NCBI GenBank assembly: GCA_035771175.1
Contig: CM069598.1
Location: 2,695,931-2,759,930 of the forward strand
Length of the DNA stretch: 64,000 nt
Direction of reading: 5' to 3'
From: Paratinospora sagittata
Taxonomy: Eukaryota; Streptophyta; Magnoliopsida; Ranunculales; Menispermaceae
Shown here one piece after another: positions 24,956-36,113 of the stretch. Position numbers and translations under genes: made by a program. The number at the start of each line of letters is the position of its first letter. The first letter of the stretch is position 1. A model generated the notes under the pieces. It was given only the letters and a program-made list of their open reading frames with translations, was not told where the DNA came from and did no database searches.

Positions 24956-25377
24956 GGGGTTGTTTGGTAAGGAGTATTGAATAAGATAGGATTATTTTTA
25001 GTCCTAATTTTATGTTAAGAGATAAGATGGGATGGGATAAAAATAATCTCACTATCATTATTTTATCCCCTTCCAACAAGATAAAATGGTGAAATTATTT
25101 TATCTCACCTTTTTTTTTTCGTCTTCTTCTTCCTCCTCCTCCTCTTGCAACTTTCTTCTTTAAAAAAAAAATATATATTCAGTTTTGTTTGCCAAAAACG
25201 ATTTGCAAATGCTGGTTTGCAAAACCAATCTGCGTTATTTATTTATTTTTTATTTTAATCAAATATATTACCAAATACATGATTACTTTATTTTTAATTA
25301 TATTTTATTATATTTAATTTAATTTAATTTAATCCAATAAAAATAATTTTATTCTACGTTGACTCACCAAAAGACCC
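24956..25377. mobile_element. Tourist/PIF-Harbinger-like MITE, TSD TAA
   Basis: The left end GGGGTTGTTTGGTAAG and the right end (read inverted) GGGTCTTTTGGTGAG form imperfect terminal inverted repeats around a 422-base AT-rich body with no coding capacity. TAA flanks both sides (24953-24955 and 25378-25380), the target duplication expected of PIF/Harbinger elements. The body has a long run of GATAAGATGGGATGGGAT-like sequence. Confidence 0.6.
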
Positions 25378-25790
25378 TAAAGTTTATATAAGAGTGTAGA
25401 TGGATAGTTAATTAGCCTATTGTGTCTCTCTCTTAAGACAAAATAAGAGTCAGGAACCCCTTGGTCTTGCCTTCCCAACCAACGTTGTTTGACGGGCATT
25501 CAATTATTTCCTGTTTCCTCATTTTCTAGTTCAGATAAGGACCCACCCACAACACACCATTGAATCTCAACCCTTCAAACATTAATATCTTAATTTTTCT
25601 CCACCATCTTCCTAGGATGATTTTGAGATTCGTAATATGATTAAAAACAATATATAGGTCTAATGATCCTAAAAGTCAATACAATTACATATGCCAACAA
25701 GCTGCCTCCTCCTTACAAAAGCTAGCTTTACCCGTAACACGTCTTTTCAATTCAAACCCAAACTTACTTTCTTTACCACAAAAAAAAAAA
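25378..25790 (+). promoter_or_regulatory. Promoter and leader region of the USP gene
   Basis: This is the stretch between the MITE and the USP start codon. It ends in an A-rich leader immediately before ATG. No defined motif is claimed. Confidence 0.3.
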
Positions 25791-27261
25791 ATGCCTGAAT
25801 TTTCGATACAAGATGAAGAAGATCAATGGGTCGATGGTTCCATGGTTACAAGTACGTTTGGTAATGGGTCGAACAATAGTTTCAGTACTGTAACTGAGAT
25901 TGAAGAAGAGGATTCTGGTACCGATGATATTCATGAGCCTAGCTTCAATCCCAAACACAGGATTCCAGGAACAATCAGTGAAGAAATTACACTTCATCAT
26001 GAGGGTGTCAAGAGATCATCATGTGATCCTGAAAGAGGAGATGAAGATATTTACATTGCAGTTGGAAAGAACTATTCTAGCATGGATGCTCTCAAGTGGG
26101 CTTTGAAGCAATCTTATTTGAAGCCTTCAAGCGTTGTGTATCTTATTCATGTCTTCCCTGAAGTTCGTCACATTCCCACTCCTTGTAAGTTTAACATCTT
26201 TTCACTTTCATTACTTTCTTCTTTTGCTTTGTTAATGGGATGCGGGCAAGTTCATCATATATAGAATATAATCTCCCCTCAATAATACGGAGACCTTTTG
26301 AATAGAACTCTACACCAGGCCCAAAGGTGATTAAATTAAAGACAATATCGGTGCCAGTAGCAATCTAAGCTCGTCCGAGTTATTAGAGCTGATGATTCGG
26401 CTAAGACATGACACATATATTAAGGTGGAGACGTGTTGGTTAATCTAAGAAGCTTGTATAACCATGAATAATTTAAAGAAAAAAAAAATAATAATAATAA
26501 AGGAGGAGGGAGCTTAAGAAATCAAGAAATTACTTCCTTCTTTTTTTTGATGCAGTGGGGAAGTTTGCAAAGGAACAATTGAGCCCTGATCAAGTGGAGA
26601 ACTACATGAGCCAAGAGAGAGGAAAAAGAAGACAACTCCTTCAGAAGTTCTTGGATGTCTGCACTACTTCCCAGGTATATACTAATATATATACTTAAAT
26701 AACTTGAAATTTATCAAAAACAAAAATCATTTTATTTGTTTTAAGTTAGAGTAAAGATTATTATTAGATCATTGATGGAAGGAAGAAGTTGAAAGCAGGT
26801 TAATGTGGACACACTGCTTATAGAGAGTGATAATATTGCAAAGGCTGTCATAGATCTTATTCCCATTCTCAACATAAGAAAGATAGTGGCAGGAACAACC
26901 AAATCCAACCTCAGGTAATTAAGCTTAATTTCTACTTACATATATGATCTATATATAGATATAGATAGATAGATGATTGATTTCAGCAAATTAAATGCTG
27001 TATTTTTTTATTTTTATTTTTTCCTTCTTGTGTTTTGCTCTTGTTAGAAAGTTGAGAAAAGGAGGTGGAATAGCTGAGCAGATACTGAAGAATGCACCTG
27101 ATGCCTGTGAAGTGAAGATCATATGTGAAGGGAAGGAAATGAATATTATTGATCAAATTTCATCTCCAAGAGGTGTAAATGTGGGTGAAATAGAAAAAGG
27201 AGATCCAGCTGAGGACTCTATTTCACCAACTTGTGTATGCTTTGCACGCAAGTTTATGTAA
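25791..27261 (+). CDS. Universal stress protein (USP/UspA) domain protein
   Basis: Four exons (25791-26184, 26556-26674, 26799-26914, 27048-27261) join in phase to 280 residues. The first 85 residues are acidic and serine/threonine-rich. From about residue 87 a UspA-like alpha/beta fold follows: DIYIAVGKNYSSMDALKWAL, then VVYLIHVFPEVRHIPTPLGK, a basic helix, LLIESDNIAKAVIDLIP, IRKIVAGTTKS and EVKIICEGKEM. This resembles the USP half of plant U-box/USP receptor-like kinases, but here no kinase or U-box follows the stop. The glycine ATP-binding motif of classical UspA is degenerate, so nucleotide binding is uncertain. The role is probably in stress signalling, by family only. Confidence 0.88.
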
Positions 27262-28571
27262 TTGTTGTGGTTTCTTAGTTAATTTGATCATGAATTGCTT
27301 ATGGAAAACTATACATGTAAGTTTATAGTTGAACTATTTTCATATTTTTGGTAAGAAAATGCTGAAGTAATAAGAAAGTCTATGATTAGGTTGAAAAGTA
27401 ATGTGAATGATTTTCAAAGACAAAAGGGTACCTGTTGAAATCAAATTTGGAAAATATGAAAGAAGACAGAGTAATTGATATAAACAATTATCAAGATAAG
27501 CTCTGGACAATTGCTTTTTTCTATTTTTAAAGACACAAGAAGCCAGGCTCTGCACATGCTATACAAAAGAGACCTTTTATTTCTTTTATTTTAGTTTGAT
27601 GGTTACTATTTATTAATTTATTAAGGTCATTGTCAATCTAGTATGCTTTCTGTAAAGATTTAGGAAATGAAGAAAGCTGGAAATGTTGAATAAATAACTA
27701 CTGAAATCATTAAGAACAGAGTGGCTATTTAAACTTAAATCAACTTTGGGAACATTGAGATTGGAGAATCAGTAATTTTGTAATTGCCATATTTCAGGGA
27801 ATAATTAAGGGATTAATGGGAATCAGTAATTTTGTAATTTTTTTGGTATAAGTAAGATCAGAAAAATAAAAATACCTATATGATTACTCTAAAGGATCTA
27901 ATACTAATTATATATGTAGAAATGACCGAGTCATTGCTTCAGAACTTGGAGCCATGACAGTGCCATTCTGTTGGACTTTGAAATCTCTGCTGGGAATATG
28001 CCATTTTGAAACAGGATATTATGCTGAAGAGTTGGAGCAAATGCAATTTTTTAACATGAGATAGGCACCAATGAAGGAGCAAAAAAATAGAGTTTTGAAC
28101 ATCAGAGATGAGCCTCATTACTATTCTCCTTCACATAATTGTCATTCTCAACACCTTGACTAAACAATCAGGCCCCACCAACTATTCATTCTCCATTAAT
28201 CAATGCTAAATTGTGATGCTTCCAATGCTGTAAATGAGGAGATGTTTGGATTGAAGAGGGTATTTCTTGAATCTATCTATATGATCTATTCAATCACAAT
28301 CACCTGCAGGCTGCAAGCACATTTCTAATATGCATGTCAAACAAAGAGAGATCATAAATCCCAGAAAGTAACGTAGAGGAAAGATCAAACCTTTCATTAA
28401 GTATAGATTCACATAAACATTTCAGCTCTGCAAGACAAATTTGGTAACTATTCTCAACAACAACAACAAACACATTAACTTCTTTCCACCAAGAACATCT
28501 ATAGAATGCCAAAGGACACTACATCTTCCCTCAAATATGAACAAATATTCAAATTCAGTTCAGAAAAGTCA
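27262..28571. other. Intergenic region between convergent USP and kinase genes
   Basis: The two genes end toward each other, so this 1.3 kb should hold both 3' UTRs. It is AT-rich without recognisable genes, repeats or RNA structures. The open frames at 27340-27555 and 28300-28512 (minus) have no domains. Confidence 0.45.
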
Positions 28572-31028
28572 TTAAAAGAAATCGAATTCAAGATAATTAT
28601 CTGAATTTTTCAGATCATGAGCCACTGCAGAAGCAGCAATCTTTTCACCCGTTAATTCCTTTGGAATAGAGAACGACTCGATCTCAACAGGTTTCGGGAT
28701 CTCCGGCGGGGTGGCACATCGTATTAGAGCCCAATTTACACCTTCAAAGAAGGGGTGCTGCTTTATCTCCGTGGCTCCTCGCTTATACGCCAAACGGTGT
28801 TGTGGCTCCTTCACAAGTAGCCCCTTAATAAGATCCTTTGCTGAGGAACTAACAACTGGAGATTCCGGGAAACGCAGTGGCTGACCCACGACATTGAACA
28901 GTGTGGCTCGGTTCCCTGATCCCTTGAAAGGAGTTTTACCGAACAAAAGCTCATACAAAAAGATCCCAAAAGTCCACCAATCTACGGCACTCCCATGGCC
29001 TTCGCCTTTGATAATCTCGGGTGCCAAGTACTCGTGAGTCCCAACAAATGACATGGACCGAGCTCCCGTAGGCTCGGCAATTAGCTCAGGCAATGGGCTC
29101 ACTTGGTTCACTATCTTATTTTTCGGTTTGTCTTCCTTCTTGGACTTGCTCAAAAAGAGGCGGGGAGAAAAGCATGTGGTGGGAGCTACGCAAGATGGTT
29201 GGATACACGAAGGCTCGATGCAAGCAGGTTGAACACAATAAACCGAGTTCTTCCGGTAGATATCAGTTTCAATAGATGAGGACTTGACGAGAGTTGGGCT
29301 AACTGTGCAACGAAGGGAGAGGTCAAAGTCAGAGAGCATTATATGTCCATCTTCTCTCACAAGAACATTTTCGGGCTTGAGATCACGGTATACAATCCCA
29401 AGCATGTGTAGGTACTCCAAAGCAAGAAGGATCTCTGCTACATAAAATCTGCAGGGTTCAGATCAAAGAGTCTAGCATCAAATAACAAATTGACTATTGA
29501 AATATAAATGCTTACGGACGAGTTCATAGCTTAGGCTACTTGGATTCTAGAGTTTGTGTATATGAGATAACATGAATACTAACAATGAATTCTAGAGTTG
29601 ATGTTCATTACAGAAATAAGCATTTTATGCCAATTGCTAATAAAACATATTGGCCTTCCATAAATCATGAGGTTACCAGTTTCATGTCTTTTATTGCTAA
29701 GAACATTTTTCTTTTGACACAGTTGGGTCAAGATCCATGGCATCATAATTGAGTCGACAACTATAAAAGAGTATGCACTGAAAATCTAACGCTGCATTTG
29801 GTTCATGATTTGGAAACTAGAACACAATCCGGAAAGTAAAAAATTTAGAAAACAATTTTTTATCGTTTTTGGAAAACATATTTCCTGAGTAAAATCTTGA
29901 CAAAGCTGTTTTAGGGTTTAAGTAACCAAACACGTTTCCATGTTTTCAAATTTTTATAAGACAACTCAAGTCTCAAAATAGGCCATCGATTTTAAATTCA
30001 AACAAGAATTTGGTATGCAAAATAAGAAAGATTATAGATTGAGAGCCATACTTCACTGCCTGTTCGTAGAAATATTTCCCAGGCTGCTTCTGTCGAAGCG
30101 TGTGCAGGTCACCTCCTGGGCAAAACTCCATAACCAAACACGAGAACTTTTCAGTCTCAAAGTGAGTATATAATGTTGGGAGGAACGGATGGTCCAGGGA
30201 CTGTAGTATCTCTCTTTCTGTCTGAGCTCGAAGTAACTTCTTATGACTTGCAAGTGACCCTTTATCCATAACTTTCATTGCAAAAGAAGTTTTGGTCCCA
30301 CTCAATTCTGACAGATAAACACTCCCAATGTCACCACATCCCAACCTCTTAAGCAACCGAAAATGCTTCACACCCAACATACTGTCTCTTAATCGAACAG
30401 CCTGGATGGCTTCCCATCTCGAGTCGTTCGCTTTGTGAGGCTTATTGATACAGCTGCTTATGCTGCTACACGAGCTCTCATCACTAATGTCACTACTGGT
30501 GCTTCCCCGGCACATGCTACTCTTGCCGCTCTCTACATAATTACCACGATCACAAATCTTCGCACTTCCAAGAGTCTTGGAAAGATTGCTAATCCCGTCG
30601 CTCACTTTAGTAGAATTTAAGCTATCCTTGAGACTCCGATTTTCGGGTATTTTCTTCTCTTGATGCCGATCACTCTCTAATTTTCCTCCAGCCTCTTTTA
30701 CTGCAGCATCAATTTGTGGTAGTGATTCTTTAACAGTTCCTAAGGAGGGAATCACGCTAAGCTTCTCAGGCAAAGAATCACAAACCCCCTTTTGATGATT
30801 ATTTGGTGTTTTTTGAGCCTCTGAAGCATTTAAAATAGCCGGCTTTACTACAACATGCTGCAGTGACTCACTTGGTGGTTGTTTTGGGGTTACTGGCTCA
30901 GACTTGCTTGTTATCTTTGGAACCTGTAAAGGCGAAGGCCTACGAGATTTTGGCTCTGCTGTGTTGTGTTTGGTTGTGTTTTTCAGCTGCTGTTCAAAGT
31001 GAGCTCTAGAACCAGATTTTGAGGCCAT
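28572..31028 (-). CDS. AGC-VIII serine/threonine kinase, D6PK-like
   Basis: Two exons (31028-30052 and 29448-28572) give 617 residues. The first 200 are a serine-rich, disordered tail. The kinase domain runs from about 222: glycine loop 230-237, ATP lysine K252, catalytic YRDLKPEN with D348, and DFD at 366-368 in place of DFG, which is the hallmark of plant AGC-VIII kinases. The activation segment has the family's long insertion, here with a repeated Cys-x-Pro pattern, before [12 protein letters not shown]. The C-terminus ends in EFDFF, an FxxF (PIF-type) docking motif for PDK1. D6PK-type kinases phosphorylate PIN auxin exporters at the plasma membrane. The only coding intron, at the usual subfamily position, contains a MITE-like insert. 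A leader intron and two upstream ORFs precede the start. Confidence 0.94.
29791..29938. mobile_element. MITE-like element in kinase intron
   Basis: The left end GCTGCATTTGGTTCATG and the right end GTAACCAAACACG (inverted CGTGTTTGGTTAC) are imperfect inverted copies around an AAAA/GGAAA-rich body. Its layout resembles the elements at 45979 and 58077. The borders are approximate. Confidence 0.45.
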
Positions 31029-32280
31029 CAGAAAAAATAAACACTCTTTAAACAGATAGATTCGTAAAAGCCCCCATTACACAATCCACACTTCCCCCTC
31101 AGCAGGCCCAAATATTTTCTTCACCATATCTGAAATTAATCAAAATGGAAACAAGAGCATTAAAAATAAATCTCCAATGAACAATAACTAAACAGAGTTC
31201 CATCTAAAATTGAAAATAAAATCAAATTTTCCCCCTCCATCCCAATAAAAAGGTTTTACTTAAAAGGGGAAGCAAAGCAAATTAGTACCATCATTTACAT
31301 GACATGAATAAAATTCATTAATTGCTTATCAAAAAGCTCTTTTTTTCTCAAAGAAAAAAAAAAGTGCATATGTGACCATTCTACAAAGCCCTTCAAATTT
31401 CACAACCTGCTAAGACAACTGGTAATGGAAAAGAATTACAAGGTTTAAAAAGAGAAAGAAGAAAAATTGAAAGGAAACACTATGAACAGCAGAAAAAACA
31501 CATATCATTCAGCAGAGTCAAGATAAAAGACCAATCGAATATAAGATGGATGACACAAGATACCCCTAAAAGACTCAGAGGTAAAAACAGAAAAAACAAA
31601 AAAAAAAACCTTTGCTCCAGCAGGGCAAAAGGTAAACTTTCAGGAATGAAACCAGACCTAAAAGACTAGACTTTCATATGTAAATAAAAATAAAAGGTTC
31701 AGATAAGAAGAGAGCAGTGAAGATCAGCAGAAACAGAGATGTTGGCCCTAACAAAACACTGCCTCTAGGCAAAAATCAACAGACCCACGAAAAAAAATGC
31801 AATATTTTCATTAAAAAAAATGAACAAAACAAGATTTTTTTAACTCGTAACAACAAATCAATTGAACACAAGAAAAAAAGCCACCTTGCTCCGACAATGC
31901 CGAATCTAAGAAACTCCAATAAATCCCAAGAAGAACAAAACGATCAAACCAAAACAGATAAACAAGATGCGAGAAACGATGCAAAAAAAAAAAGAGCAAT
32001 CTATCTACCAATCCAGATCCCAAACAAAGACCGACCCACCATTTAATCTGAAGTCCTGAAGCCAAAAATCGAAGGCCCCCACAAAAACCCAGATTCAGAA
32101 AACGAAACCATCAGATAAAAAGACGCGTACCCATCAAGCAAAACACAAAACTAGTCGTAAATGAAGAAGAAAGAGCCCCAAAAAGAGTACCTGAGTTGCA
32201 AAGATCGAAACTTTAGGGTTTTTTTTGCTTTAGCAGAAGAGCCCAACAGTAACCACACAGAGCTCACGCTGATGATATAT
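31029..32280 (-). promoter_or_regulatory. 5' leader of the D6PK-like kinase, with leader intron and two uORFs
   Basis: A donor CAG|GTACTC at 32191/32190 and an acceptor TTTCAG at 31130 outline a 1.06 kb intron in the 5' UTR. After the acceptor come two small upstream ORFs before the main ATG: 31127-31077 (16 codons) and 31077-31048 (9 codons). They overlap as TAATG. Upstream ORFs of this kind commonly reduce translation of the main frame. A TATA-like ATATATAC lies near 32275. Confidence 0.55.
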
Positions 32281-33502
32281 ACGAAGTGAGAGAGAGAAAG
32301 AGAGATAAAAAGAAAAGAAAAGAGGAAGTGTGGGAGCGTTGGAAAGCGTTAAGGGTGAACTGTGCTGTGCGGATTATTAGCATTATGTATATACGTGAAC
32401 AGAACAGAACAGAACTGAGTGAAGAGAAAAAGGAAGGTGAGACTGAAATGTTTGGAGGGTCAAACCAAAGCTAAAGTTTTTAGCTTTCTTTTCTTTTTTT
32501 CTCTCTTTTTCTAATTCAATTATTTCTTTGTATTTTGTCTCAAACCAAATGGGTCCAAAATCAACAAATGGGTCTTCTTCCTGTCTCTCGTGCTATTGTT
32601 AATGCCATTACCACCATCTTCCTTCCTCCTCCTAGTTTCTCTTCAATCACAAGGCCCTGCTCTTATTTTTTTCTTTTGATATAGGCTCGGTCTTTCAATC
32701 AACTTACGTGTATTACAGACTAATCTATTCGATAACGTACGAATATCCTCATATCCACAGTATGAAAACTTCGTTTTAGGTAAAGGCTACGTCACTCCCT
32801 CCAAGCAGCGAGGCTTAAACCTTAGACCTCACGAAAAAGAAAGGAAAAAAAATTTACCACCTCAACTAAATCGATTGGTGATCCTGATGTTGATTTATGA
32901 AGGCAAAAACTTGTTTAGATAAATTAAATATAATCTGAAGAGACATTTTCAATTTCTGTATTAATTTTATAATGTGATAAGAATATGAATTAGACCCATT
33001 AATGATTAGTTTCTGAATTATATCTTAAATTGTTGGGTTTTTTTTTTCTTTTTCTTTTTTGATTTATTTGTTGGATGGGTTGGACTTGTGCGGTCTGAGT
33101 CATATGCCAGGAAGGAAACCAAACTTGATTTGATAATATTATATGTCTAATTGGGATGTGTTGAGTCAAAACATGAGTAGGAACAACAGTTGGGTTTTGG
33201 ACAAACCTAAAACATAATTATAAAAATTGAGCTAATTTGGTTCTTTTGTTGCCATCATGCCCCACCTACACCCCCAAGAGCCAAGCCTTTCCCTCCATAG
33301 CCTCTATGTATGTAGCTTTCATTCAACCAATAAAGCCTTCTTTCTCATCTCATGCATGTAGCCATCTCCACTTCTTCTATAGCACATCAAAGGTTCAATT
33401 CTTTCTCCATTTTATTATCAGTACCCGCTATATATATTTACCATTTCTCATTTATATGACATGACCATATAAATTTATTTTCTCCATTCTATTCTATTAT
33501 GA
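32281..33502. other. Intergenic region upstream of the kinase gene
   Basis: Kinase promoter side, then AT-rich DNA with no recognised gene. Around 32690-32890 the minus strand has a B-box-like GGTTTAAGCCTC next to a poly-A/T stretch, which may be an old SINE remnant; support is weak. The open frame at 33237-33464 has no domain. Confidence 0.4.
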
Positions 33503-33784
33503 ATTAAGTGAATAATTTATTTTTTTATTTTTATTTTTTTTGAGAAGATACAAGGCGCTTCCTAAACCCAAATTTACTTCCTGTGGGGCGTCGGATCCCT
33601 TCGAAACTCACTAATCCCGACACCAACGTATGACCCGATATCTGAAGGCACCTAGAAGCCGCTCTCAACTTAAACGCCAAACCCTCCCCTATGGGGCCTT
33701 CCTGAGATTTGAACGTAGGTCTTCGTACTTATTTCACTCAAACTTCAACCATTGCGCCAACTGCCCCTGATTAAGTGAATAATT
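33503..33784 (-). mobile_element. tRNA-derived SINE with perfect 15-bp target duplication
   Basis: ATTAAGTGAATAATT occurs at 33503-33517 and again at 33770-33784, flanking a 252-base element read on the minus strand. Its head has a TGGCGCAATGGTTG A-box-like motif and a GTTCAAATCTC B-box-like motif. It ends in CTTGTATCTTCTC followed by an A-rich tail (T-rich at 33518-33541 on the plus strand). The intact duplication suggests a fairly recent insertion. Confidence 0.85.
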
Positions 33785-33934
33785 AAAATTTCATTATATT
33801 ACTAATTATAATGTATTTGTTATATTAGTTGTTAGTATATATCTTAATTTCCCAAGATTGATTTCATAGATTAAGACTTACAGATTAATAAGAAAATTTT
33901 AAAAATAATTTTCCCTTACTAAGAATTGCTAGTC

Positions 33935-33990
33935 CAACAGTTAAGGCACCACCCTCTTAAGAGGTGGGGGTTCGAGTCTTCCAACTATAT
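33935..33990 (+). mobile_element. tRNA-like/SINE-head fragment
   Basis: CACCACCCTCTTAAGAGGTGG followed by GGTTCGAGTC (33969-33978) resembles the anticodon arm and T-arm/B-box of a lysine-type tRNA. There is no pairing acceptor stem, so it is more likely a SINE head remnant than a working tRNA gene. Confidence 0.35.
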
Positions 33991-34064
33991 TATATTTGAG
34001 AGCTAGAGCATAAATATTAATTCTTAGTTTCCTTCTATCAACATGTCTTTTAATTTTATTTTAT

Positions 34065-34222
34065 AATTTTTTTGAGATCAATAGGTATCAGGAGCTTACG
34101 TCGCTCATAATCCCTTTGGAGCACGGTCACAATCATTTATGGACGTCATTTGCCAATAAGTAGTAAGAAGTGTCTCGAACTCGGGGTAGGTACGCTTACA
34201 CCCAACTACTAAACCAATCCAC
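34065..34222 (-). mobile_element. tRNA-derived SINE, minus orientation
   Basis: Read on the minus strand: a head with GGATTGGTTTAGTAGTTGG (A-box region) and CCCCGAGTTCGAGAC (B-box region), then a short body, then ATTGATCTC and an A-rich tail. It lies 280 bases from the 33.5 kb SINE but differs in sequence. No clean target duplication was found. Confidence 0.6.
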
Positions 34223-36113
34223 CGTTTGTTCTTCTGTGTCGATTGCATAAAATAAATAAATCAATCACCCTTTTTTTTATGGGGTTTTATTTTTTTATAC
34301 TTTTAACTATTTTTGGTTGCTATTCCTCATTTTAGGATTGACTCTATAGAGGTCAATCAGTTCACCAAAAAATGAAGGATATATATATATTTTTTTTTCT
34401 TATCTATCGTCTAATTAATTTCTCTAGAGTATCATATTCATTCATCAATGCTTCCAAACATAATATCTTGGAATGATATATTTTATATATGTATGGTTTC
34501 TTGTATTTGGAATTTGCCTCCTTCCCCCTACCAGACATCTTCCTGTATATAGACAGCTTATGAGCTAGGGTTGCTCCCTTTTTGACAATTGTAACTGTTG
34601 CGAAATTTCTTCACTTGTCAAGGGATTTGGTACATTAATTGAGGATCCTTAACAAGCAAATGCATCCAAAAAGCCTATGCATAGAGATATGAGTAGCCCA
34701 CATGCATCCTTATAAAATCATGAAAAATCTAACATTTTATTTCAATGATCTATGATTTAATTATTGCTCTAGACCAATAAGGGCAGTTTTATAAGTATAC
34801 ATCAGTAAAATGTGGTGCAAAATTAAGACACATTGGACCCACATATATAATGTGCCCCACTAGAAAATCTATTTAAATAGTTTCCATATCTTCATTTCTT
34901 TCAAGGACCTACCAAGAAAATTCCAATCCTTTCCAACAGAAAATTAAAGAGTGGTATTTTTAATGCAATTATCATACTTTAGTGTCATAAATTAATTTTT
35001 ATTCTTAGTTTTTCTATTTTAAAGCTTAATACAATAGAAAAATTACACATTTTTCTTTTATTCTACATCCTAGTTGATGTTGTCTACAATAATATAGTTT
35101 GGTAGTTAAAAAAATAGCCAAAGATACAAAAAGTATTTAAATGCTATAGAATTTGGATTTTATTTTGGATAACCCATGTGACATTCTCCTGGCCAATTTA
35201 CGTGCACCACAAAGACTAATCCACCTGAAACAAGCACCACTAAGGGGACATGGTGGCATCCTCACTTAATGGCATGTGAACGTCCTCACACGTGGCCATG
35301 ACCTAAAAGCTTTACCTCATGCAAACGCCGGGCCACCCCACCCATGTAGTGAAAACAAAAGTCTATCTTAAGCTCGACTCTCAGACTTCATGGGAAGAAA
35401 TTTATCTTCTTACCACCCTGCCAAAACCATTGGTTATAGAATTTGGATTTCAACTAACCAACTTCTTTCCTTAATATCCCAACTGCAGCACAGGTATCAA
35501 AGAACCAAAACTGGAACTTGTCATACATAACTATGGCTATTATCTGATTCAAGTGGCAGAAATAATGACCCAAACTGCTATAGGATGCTTTGATTCCAAT
35601 TGAGAATTGAGAAAGAGGTCATTGAAAAGACCTACAAAAGCTTTTATAGCAACTAAAATTGCAAAAGAAAGCAAGGAGCCAGTACTTGCATTATGCAACT
35701 TCTTTAAGAATCTAAATAAAAACAGGATTAGTAAAAAACTGTAAAGAATAATCTGAAATGTTGATTGAAAAATGAGGGCTGTTTCTCTATTGGTGAATTA
35801 ATGTATCAGATAATCATGATTATAAAACAAGAATGATTTATGGCACATGAGATTTCGTAACAAGGCTGCTACTTCAACTAGAACCTTTGTTTAGGCGTAA
35901 TAGCACTTCCTGCATGCCTGCAATAATTCGATTCCACGTCCACTCGAAATGGGAATCTTTTGCTCCAATAAAACAAATGTTTCTGTTAGCATATGCTTGC
36001 AGCTATGGATTTCAAGCTTTCCCTCACCTTTAAATATCATCTGACTAATAAGCTTCGCAGCAAAATGCAGCATCAAGTTGTTCCAAGTCATATGTAGATA
36101 ATTGAGTAACAGT
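34223..36113. other. Intergenic region, nothing recognised
   Basis: AT-rich DNA between the SINE cluster and the end of the plastid membrane protein gene. The last 100-200 bases are probably that gene's 3' UTR. The open frame at 35891-36091 (minus) has no domain. No RNA gene or repeat was identified. Confidence 0.45.

Noticed and set aside
29093..29275. 60-residue plus-strand frame
   Set aside because: It is antisense to the conserved kinase exon 2.
31717..32065. Overlapping open frames of 109 and 84 residues
   Set aside because: They fall in the leader intron of the kinase gene, are composed of A-rich runs and lack domains.
33935..33990. Possible tRNA-Lys gene
   Set aside because: The T-arm/B-box and an anticodon-like arm are seen, but no acceptor stem pairs, so it was kept only as a SINE-head fragment.
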